A DNA stretch of 64,000 nt from Alcaligenes faecalis (lineage in GTDB: Bacteria; Pseudomonadota; Gammaproteobacteria; Burkholderiales; Burkholderiaceae_B): contig NZ_CP023667.1 in assembly GCF_002443155.1 (NCBI RefSeq), positions 3,472,001 through 3,536,000 on the forward strand. The letters are read 5' to 3'. Under the pieces are notes generated by a model that made no database searches, was not told the DNA's origin, and saw only the letters and a list, made by a program, of their open reading frames with translations. The position numbers and the translations under genes are program-made. This document shows positions 59,360 through 64,000 of this stretch, in pieces (position 1 is the first letter of the stretch; every line of letters begins with the position of its first letter).

Positions 59360-61305
59360 GGAGCCGAGTCTTGCTGAGCCAGTCCCGCTCGTTTGATATA
59401 ACGATGCAAGGTGGACCGACTGATACCCAGCTGTCTGGCCGCCGCACTCACGTTATCGCCACAGGCTTGCAAAACCTGCTGCCAGGACGATTCTCCGGCG
59501 CAGAGAACTGACGTCGGGTTGCTTGTAGATGTGGTGGCCAGACGCCGCTCTCGCAAAGCCTCCGGCAAGTCCTGTACCTCAATGCAGGAACCTTCCGCCA
59601 GGGCCAGGGCCAGCACCAGGGCATTATCCAGCTCACGCAAATTACCCGGCCACTCGTACGCTTGCAGCGCTTGCCAGGCCTCGGGAGACAAACCGGGCAC
59701 ATCACCCTTATTACGCCGATGCAATATCTGCTGCACCAGCCATTCCAGGTCACTGCGCTGACGCAAGGCAGGCAAGGTCAACACGGCCGCATTCAAGCGA
59801 TACAGCAAATCCGCACGGAAGCGGCCTTGCTCTACCAAGGCGCTTAAATCATGGTGGCTGGCTGAAATCACGCGCAGGTCCACTCGCTTGCTTGTGCGTG
59901 CGCCCAAGGGCATTACCTCGGACTCGGCCAGCACTCGTAGCAAACGACTTTGCAGAGCCAGCGGCATGTCGCCAATCTCGTCCAGGAATAGAGTGCCGCC
60001 ATCAGCCGCCTCAATCAAACCCGTGCGACCTCGTGCAGCACCGCCGGTATACGTGCCAGCTAAATAGCCGAACAATTCGCTTTCAATCAGACTCTCGGGC
60101 AAGGCCGCACAATTGACGGCCACAAAATTCCCGCGACGACCGCTGGCCGTGTGAATCGCACGGGCCAGATATTCTTTGCCCGAACCCGTCTCGCCCTGCA
60201 ACAGTACCGGCATTTCCCGCGTTGCCAAACGGGCGGCCTTCAACAACATGGATTGCATGGCCGCATCCGTGCCTGCCAAGCCTCGCAATGCCTGTGGCAA
60301 GGCGGCATCCACGGCCGCCCCATCCATCCCCACAGACCGATTGTTCAGTACACGCCGTGGCTCAATGGCATGGGCAAACAGCACACTGCCATCCCGCACC
60401 ATGACGACTCGCTCCTGCGTGGGGCGATAACGCATCAAGGTCGGTAACTGATCCACTTCCAGATGCAGAAAGCGCATCAAACTCTGCCCCAGCAAATCCG
60501 CAGGATTACGCCAGTCCACCCCCGCTGCCCGCGCCAGAATCCGGGCACCCGTATGCGTCATGCCCTTGATACGGCCAGAACCATCAATCGCAATAGCCGC
60601 TTCTGGATCAATATCCAGAAACTCCGGCGACTGCGACAAACATAGAATCCATTCCTGACGGTGGCAGGCCATCAAATTGGCCAGTTCAATACGGCGGGTC
60701 GCCGCATTGGCAAGATGCAGAGCCAAGCCCTGGCTGGCCTTGGCCTCCGGCGACTGCAACAAGGACAAATCCAGCACTGCGGCCAGCTTGCCGTCGTAGT
60801 GGTAGATAGGCGCCGCCGTGCAGGATAAAGGCGCATGCATATGATCGAAATGATCATTTTGATGAATGGTCAGGGCCTCGCCCGTGTGCAGGCAAGTGCC
60901 CACCGCGCACGTTCCCGCGCGCTCTTCAGTCCATTCCGAGCCCATATACAGACCGGCCTGCCGCAAGGCATCGCGCTGGCCATCCGAGCCCAGAAAATCC
61001 ACCGTAACGCCCTTGTTATCGGATAGCAGCAATACGTAATTCAGCCCGGAAACCTGCTGATAAAGACGCTCCAGCCCGGAGCGCGCGATATTGATCAGGG
61101 CTTCGGACTGCTGACGGTGCTCGCGCAGCTGGGAGTCCGGCACGATATAGGCCTCGCAAGCCTGCGCCGGGTCCAGCCTGTGATGCTCAATGCACCGCCG
61201 CCAGCTATGGACCACAGCCTGATCGCGCCGGGACAGGCTGCCCTGCCAAACAGCCGTGATCTCTTGGACGTGTGCCACATGTGAAGACTGCATATCTGCG
61301 CTCAT
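59338..61305 (-). CDS. Sigma-54-dependent activator, AcoR-like (GAF, AAA+, Fis HTH)
   Basis: Enhancer-binding protein of 655 residues. The N-terminal sensor region (about 70-210) is GAF-like, with GTCAVGTCLHTGEALTIHQNDHF. The AAA+ domain has Walker A GETGSGKE (371-378) and Walker B GGTLFLDEIGD (436-446). The sigma-54 contact loop reads GTYTGG (417-422) instead of GAFTGA. The C-terminal HTH is NVSAAARQLGISRSTLHRYIKR (about 618-639). It probably activates the downstream monooxygenase gene in response to a substrate. Confidence 0.93.
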   Translation of the reverse strand: MSADMQSSHVAHVQEITAVWQGSLSRRDQAVVHSWRRCIEHHRLDPAQACEAYIVPDSQLREHRQQSEALINIARSGLERLYQQVSGLNYVLLLSDNKGVTVDFLGSDGQRDALRQAGLYMGSEWTEERAGTCAVGTCLHTGEALTIHQNDHFDHMHAPLSCTAAPIYHYDGKLAAVLDLSLLQSPEAKASQGLALHLANAATRRIELANLMACHRQEWILCLSQSPEFLDIDPEAAIAIDGSGRIKGMTHTGARILARAAGVDWRNPADLLGQSLMRFLHLEVDQLPTLMRYRPTQERVVMVRDGSVLFAHAIEPRRVLNNRSVGMDGAAVDAALPQALRGLAGTDAAMQSMLLKAARLATREMPVLLQGETGSGKEYLARAIHTASGRRGNFVAVNCAALPESLIESELFGYLAGTYTGGAARGRTGLIEAADGGTLFLDEIGDMPLALQSRLLRVLAESEVMPLGARTSKRVDLRVISASHHDLSALVEQGRFRADLLYRLNAAVLTLPALRQRSDLEWLVQQILHRRNKGDVPGLSPEAWQALQAYEWPGNLRELDNALVLALALAEGSCIEVQDLPEALRERRLATTSTSNPTSVLCAGESSWQQVLQACGDNVSAAARQLGISRSTLHRYIKRAGLAQQDSAPDTGCDT

Positions 61306-61447
61306 CCCGAAAACAGGCCACCCCCGGGCGGGCGCGGCCTATCTTCCAGTGTGCCGCCATGCTTAGCTGCCGTACATGGAGGTTTTCCTTGAGATGCGGT
61401 GCAGCAAATCAGCTGTTTTGTGGAACTCCACAGACATGTCCGAATAG

Positions 61448-62695
61448 CTACACAATGCGCATGCGCCGCAGTCCTTCAGACAACCGCTCCTGCAAGAGCG
61501 ATTCCAGACGAGGCCCAAGCAGGAGACGCACCTGATCAAACTGCCCTTCTATCCTGTCCAGCAGCCGGTCAAGCAGCTCCACCGCCTCTTCATCGCCTGA
61601 CAAGCCAAAGGCTTTGGCATCGTGTAACGCATTGGCTCGGCTGATCTGGCGGCTTCCATGACTCAACTCCATCGCTAGATACTGAGGGATGAAATCTGGA
61701 TTAGGAACGACATCAAAAGCGGGCGTCAAACGCCATCGGCCCTGATCATGAAGATAATAGATTGCATGATTGCGGGGATGATCATCGTCATTGCCAATAA
61801 CCGCATTGAAAATCATGCGACAGAACAACTCAATGGCGTCCTCCTGAGGAGCGCCTATCATCGTCAACGTTCTGGCCAAGTTCGGATAACTCCAGGCCGA
61901 TGAGCCTGAATGACCGGGATACTCCGTCTGCAGCAAGGATGCCGCACTCAATGTCATAACCCTAAGGCCATGTTGGCGATCAAACCTCAATGAGCGCATC
62001 ACACTCAGTGCGGAGTCCTCACCAAAACCTGTGTACGCGGTTTGGGCAAAATTCAAGCCCACTGCCCGGCCCCACTCTTGAGTTGCATGTTCAAGACGCG
62101 GAATATCCTCGGTATCAGATGACAGGATCGGCTTCACAAGCCAGAACTGATCACCATCACGAACGGTTGCTTTCGGTCTTGCTCCACCCATACTGGGTGT
62201 GGCCATCAGCCGGCGACGCAAATGCGGATCCACCGGAGGGCGGCGCAGCTGCATTGCTTGCAGCTCTGCGCTCAGTTTTTCAATTTCTGCTATGGGCGGT
62301 GCGGACAATTCTGCGATTGAGGGCTTAGGCGAAGAGCCGACCGCCAGTGCTCCCCAACGCTCGGCATTACCAGCCTTCAGAAGATAAGCATGGTTTGGAG
62401 AGCTATCACTTAATCCGTGTTGCCTTTGAATGAGTAACCGGCCCCAGGCGTCGGGACAAGCATCACGTAGCGCATCATGCAGGCCACCATAGCGACTCGC
62501 CTGAATTGGAACAGAGCCACTCAGCGGTAAGTTAACCGGATCAATTGACCATGGCAGACCTGCATCCTGATAACTAGGCGCATACATAAACTGGCCAAGC
62601 TTGGCTGACGAGTCGTGGATATACCGGCCAACGGTCACCCATTGACCCGTGTCAGGCCGCTGCAAATAAACGTATAAAGGTTTAGAAATACTCAT
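61448..62695 (-). CDS. hipA: HipA-family serine/threonine kinase toxin
   Basis: Toxin kinase of a type II module; HipA of E. coli phosphorylates glutamyl-tRNA synthetase. The N-terminal subdomain contains LPLSGSVPIQASRYGGLHDAL. The glycine-rich loop is TPSMGGARPKA (166-176), the catalytic loop is GNDDDHPRNHA (301-311), and the metal-binding segment is LTPAFDVVPNP. All kinase motifs look intact. The ATG at 62695 overlaps the antitoxin end by 14 bases and gives 415 residues; an ATG two codons earlier is possible. Confidence 0.93.
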   Translation of the reverse strand: MSISKPLYVYLQRPDTGQWVTVGRYIHDSSAKLGQFMYAPSYQDAGLPWSIDPVNLPLSGSVPIQASRYGGLHDALRDACPDAWGRLLIQRQHGLSDSSPNHAYLLKAGNAERWGALAVGSSPKPSIAELSAPPIAEIEKLSAELQAMQLRRPPVDPHLRRRLMATPSMGGARPKATVRDGDQFWLVKPILSSDTEDIPRLEHATQEWGRAVGLNFAQTAYTGFGEDSALSVMRSLRFDRQHGLRVMTLSAASLLQTEYPGHSGSSAWSYPNLARTLTMIGAPQEDAIELFCRMIFNAVIGNDDDHPRNHAIYYLHDQGRWRLTPAFDVVPNPDFIPQYLAMELSHGSRQISRANALHDAKAFGLSGDEEAVELLDRLLDRIEGQFDQVRLLLGPRLESLLQERLSEGLRRMRIV

Positions 62696-63002
62696 CGCCA
62701 TCTCTGCCCAGTCTTGCACGCCCCTTCGTGTCGCCGCTACTCCAATGAGCATCAGGCATTGGCACGATGGATTCGAGCAGACCGAGTGCTGCCAGAGCAG
62801 TCAAATAAGTCCCCATCGCCACAGCAGGATCGCCTCGCTCCATTCGGCGTAATGTACTTTCCGAGACCTCGACTCGCGAACTAAAGACGTGAGCTGTAAT
62901 TTTCTGAGCAACACGTTGAGTACGAATGCAGCGCCCCCAAACCAGGGCCCGTGACTCGACGGCTGGCAAGTAAAAAGGGGTAGGGGCAAGTTTCTTGGGC
63001 AT
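62682..63002 (-). CDS. hipB: HipB-like antitoxin, XRE-family DNA-binding protein
   Basis: 106-residue antitoxin that should bind HipA and repress the operon. The HTH region reads ITAHVFSSRVEVSESTLRRMERGDPAVAMGTYLTALAALG, with the first HTH helix less typical than usual. The C-terminal tail (GDTKGRARLGRDGDEYF) is charged, as in HipB proteins. It lies directly before hipA and overlaps it. Confidence 0.88.
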   Translation of the reverse strand: MPKKLAPTPFYLPAVESRALVWGRCIRTQRVAQKITAHVFSSRVEVSESTLRRMERGDPAVAMGTYLTALAALGLLESIVPMPDAHWSSGDTKGRARLGRDGDEYF

Positions 63003-63018
63003 GGCACAGACAACAGCT

Positions 63019-63069
63019 ATCGTTCATAGATAACCTTTTATATCACATAAACTATGATCTATGAACGAT
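63019..63069 (-). promoter_or_regulatory. hipBA promoter flanked by a 13-bp inverted repeat operator
   Basis: ATCGTTCATAGAT (63019-63031) and ATCTATGAACGAT (63057-63069) are perfect inverted arms 25 bases apart. On the minus strand a promoter fits between and into the arms: TTCATA (63065-63060), a 17-base spacer and TATAAA (63042-63037). Binding of HipB to both arms would cover both promoter elements. Confidence 0.75.
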
Positions 63070-63099
63070 TTTTAACTGATTCTGCTGACTTTCTGACCC

Positions 63100-63450
63100 T
63101 CAAACAAGCTGCGAATCCTTAGCCAGCTCCGCCAAGTGTTGAGCAAATCCCCCTTCTGCGCCCGCTGCATTCACGTGGTCGAAATACTCGTACCAACCAC
63201 TGGCTTTGATACCAGCCAGCAGTGCCTTGCACGCCTGTTGATCCGGAAAGCGCCAAACACCCATAAAGCGGTGGTCGCTGGCGTGGTCAATATCGTGCTC
63301 AGCTGCTGTCAGGGACAGCACCTCGATACCCAGACTGGAGAGGCCACCCATCGCTTCCTGAAGGCTGGCCAGAAAATGCTGACGCTGCTCTTCGGGCAAT
63401 GCTTTCCACCTGGCATTGGGCGAATAAAGCTCGATCAGATAGTGAGACAT
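63100..63450 (-). CDS. DUF6616-like protein of unknown function
   Basis: 116-residue soluble protein. The pattern MSHYLIELYSPNARWKALPEE, then MGGLSSLGIEVLSLTAAEHD and GVWRFPDQQACKALLAGIKASGWYEYFDHVNAAG, looks like a ferredoxin-like alpha/beta barrel fold. I recognise it as the DUF6616 family, with no known role. The ATG at 63450 has AAAGGAAAA upstream; an in-frame start 10 codons earlier has none. It is transcribed separately from hipBA. Confidence 0.75.
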   Translation of the reverse strand: MSHYLIELYSPNARWKALPEEQRQHFLASLQEAMGGLSSLGIEVLSLTAAEHDIDHASDHRFMGVWRFPDQQACKALLAGIKASGWYEYFDHVNAAGAEGGFAQHLAELAKDSQLV

Positions 63451-63560
63451 GGGCAGTTTTCCTTTAGCTGAAATAGGCACAAAGTGCTGAAAAATTCAAT
63501 TTGATTAGATATCTAATCTTATAGATTCACACTAAATATCGCAAGCAGTGCACACACGTA

Positions 63561-63600
63561 AAAAAGCCCGAGCTCGGCATGACGCCGAACCCGGGCTTGG
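63561..63600 (-). terminator. Terminator of the beta-propeller gene
   Basis: AAGCCCG...CTCGGC and GCCGA...CCCGGGCTT form a long stem around ATGAC. On the minus strand it is followed by TTTTTT. It lies about 50 bases after the gene that ends at 63649. Confidence 0.8.
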
Positions 63601-63648
63601 ACCCACCTTGTCAATCAGTCGTGCAGCATGGCTGCCTGCGAAATCAGC

Positions 63649-64000
63649 TTAAAACTGGATACGCACCATACGTTCTTTGGTCCCTTTTTCCTTGCTATTG
63701 CCGTCGTTCTTCACCGACACGTACAAGGCTTTTTCAGCGGGGATGTATTCCAGGCTGTTGGGGTGTGGAGCCAACTCAATGGTTTGCAGTGGCTTGTAGT
63801 TCACCGTATCGAAAACACTGACCGAACCCTTGCCTTCTTTCTCGCGCACACCGCCTCGGTTGGCGACGAACAGACGCTGGGATTCAGCATCAAAACGCAC
63901 GCCAATCGGCACTTCGCCAGTAGGCATCACAGCCAGGGTTTTGCCGTTATCGGCATTTAGCACAAACACTTGGTGGCCCGCGCTGCGGCGCTTGTATTCA
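63649..64000 (-). CDS. YVTN/YncE-family beta-propeller protein (3' part)
   Basis: The gene continues past the right edge; 116 residues of the C-terminus are visible. Repeats of the 40-residue beta-propeller type are seen: VFVLNADNGKTLAVMPTGEVPIGVRFD and RLFVANRGG, then SVSVFDTVNYKPLQTIELAPHPNSLEYIP and ALYVSVKND. Such proteins are usually periplasmic. The start and any signal peptide lie outside the window. A GTG at 63969 is in frame but is internal to a repeat and unlikely to be the start. Confidence 0.85.
   Translation of the reverse strand, partial: EYKRRSAGHQVFVLNADNGKTLAVMPTGEVPIGVRFDAESQRLFVANRGGVREKEGKGSVSVFDTVNYKPLQTIELAPHPNSLEYIPAEKALYVSVKNDGNSKEKGTKERMVRIQF

Overview
The window looks like chromosomal DNA of a betaproteobacterium of the family Alcaligenaceae, quite possibly Alcaligenes. 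Three things suggest this. The core block is of Burkholderiales type: his genes, hinT, tatABC, an HtrA-type protease, a Nif3-like gene, mscL, petABC and sspAB. Base composition is moderately high in GC throughout. The deacylase at 46098-47582 places its key residues at the same numbers as the D-aminoacylase described from Alcaligenes (H67, H69, C96, D366). No phage, insertion sequence, integrase or CRISPR array was seen.

Bases 1-14700 are housekeeping. A histidine operon (hisG end, hisD-B-H-A-F-I-E, without hisC) runs into hinT and the Tat translocase genes. A minus-strand DegP/DegS-like protease, a Nif3-like gene and mscL follow, then the cytochrome bc1 operon and the stringent starvation genes sspA-sspB. 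Bases 14821-17561 hold a sulfate ABC importer (sbp-cysT-cysW) with no ATPase gene beside it. A tRNA-Thr(UGU) with its own promoter and terminator follows.

Bases 18041-28784 are a long minus-strand catabolic region for sugar-acid or hydroxy-acid substrates. It contains a GntR regulator, an IlvD/Edd dehydratase, a 3-hydroxyisobutyrate-dehydrogenase-like enzyme, an OtnI-like isomerase, a DenD-like dehydrogenase, a TRAP importer, a NIPSNAP protein, a D-2-hydroxyacid dehydrogenase and an FMN-dependent 2-hydroxyacid dehydrogenase. The kinase and aldolase of the known four-carbon acid route are missing. Bases 28955-31911 hold an Lrp-type regulator divergent from kynA, an alpha/beta-hydrolase formamidase and a RidA-family gene. 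The leader of kynA seems to contain the first codons of a lost aminotransferase.

Bases 31962-41938 are a mixed stretch: a LysR regulator, panB, an aldo/keto reductase, an MFS exporter, acnA, a diguanylate cyclase with an intact inhibitory site, and rlmA. Bases 42019-48633 form the least familiar unit: a D-aminoacylase, a permease, a cytoplasmic class A beta-lactamase-like hydrolase, a nitrilase-family amidase and an N-formylglutamate amidohydrolase, opposite a LysR regulator. This looks like an uptake and hydrolysis route for N-acylated (D-)amino acids or related amides.

Bases 48883-56034 carry a ProP-like transporter, an SDR reductase, and a pirin / YcaC / YcaC-like / pirin block facing a LysR gene across a perfect palindrome. 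After two stress genes (csbD-like and a BON-domain gene) comes a flavin monooxygenase with a consensus sigma-54 promoter. Its neighbour is an AcoR-like sigma-54 activator. The window ends with a complete hipBA toxin-antitoxin module whose promoter lies inside a 13-bp inverted repeat, a DUF6616-like gene, and the 3' end of a YVTN beta-propeller gene.
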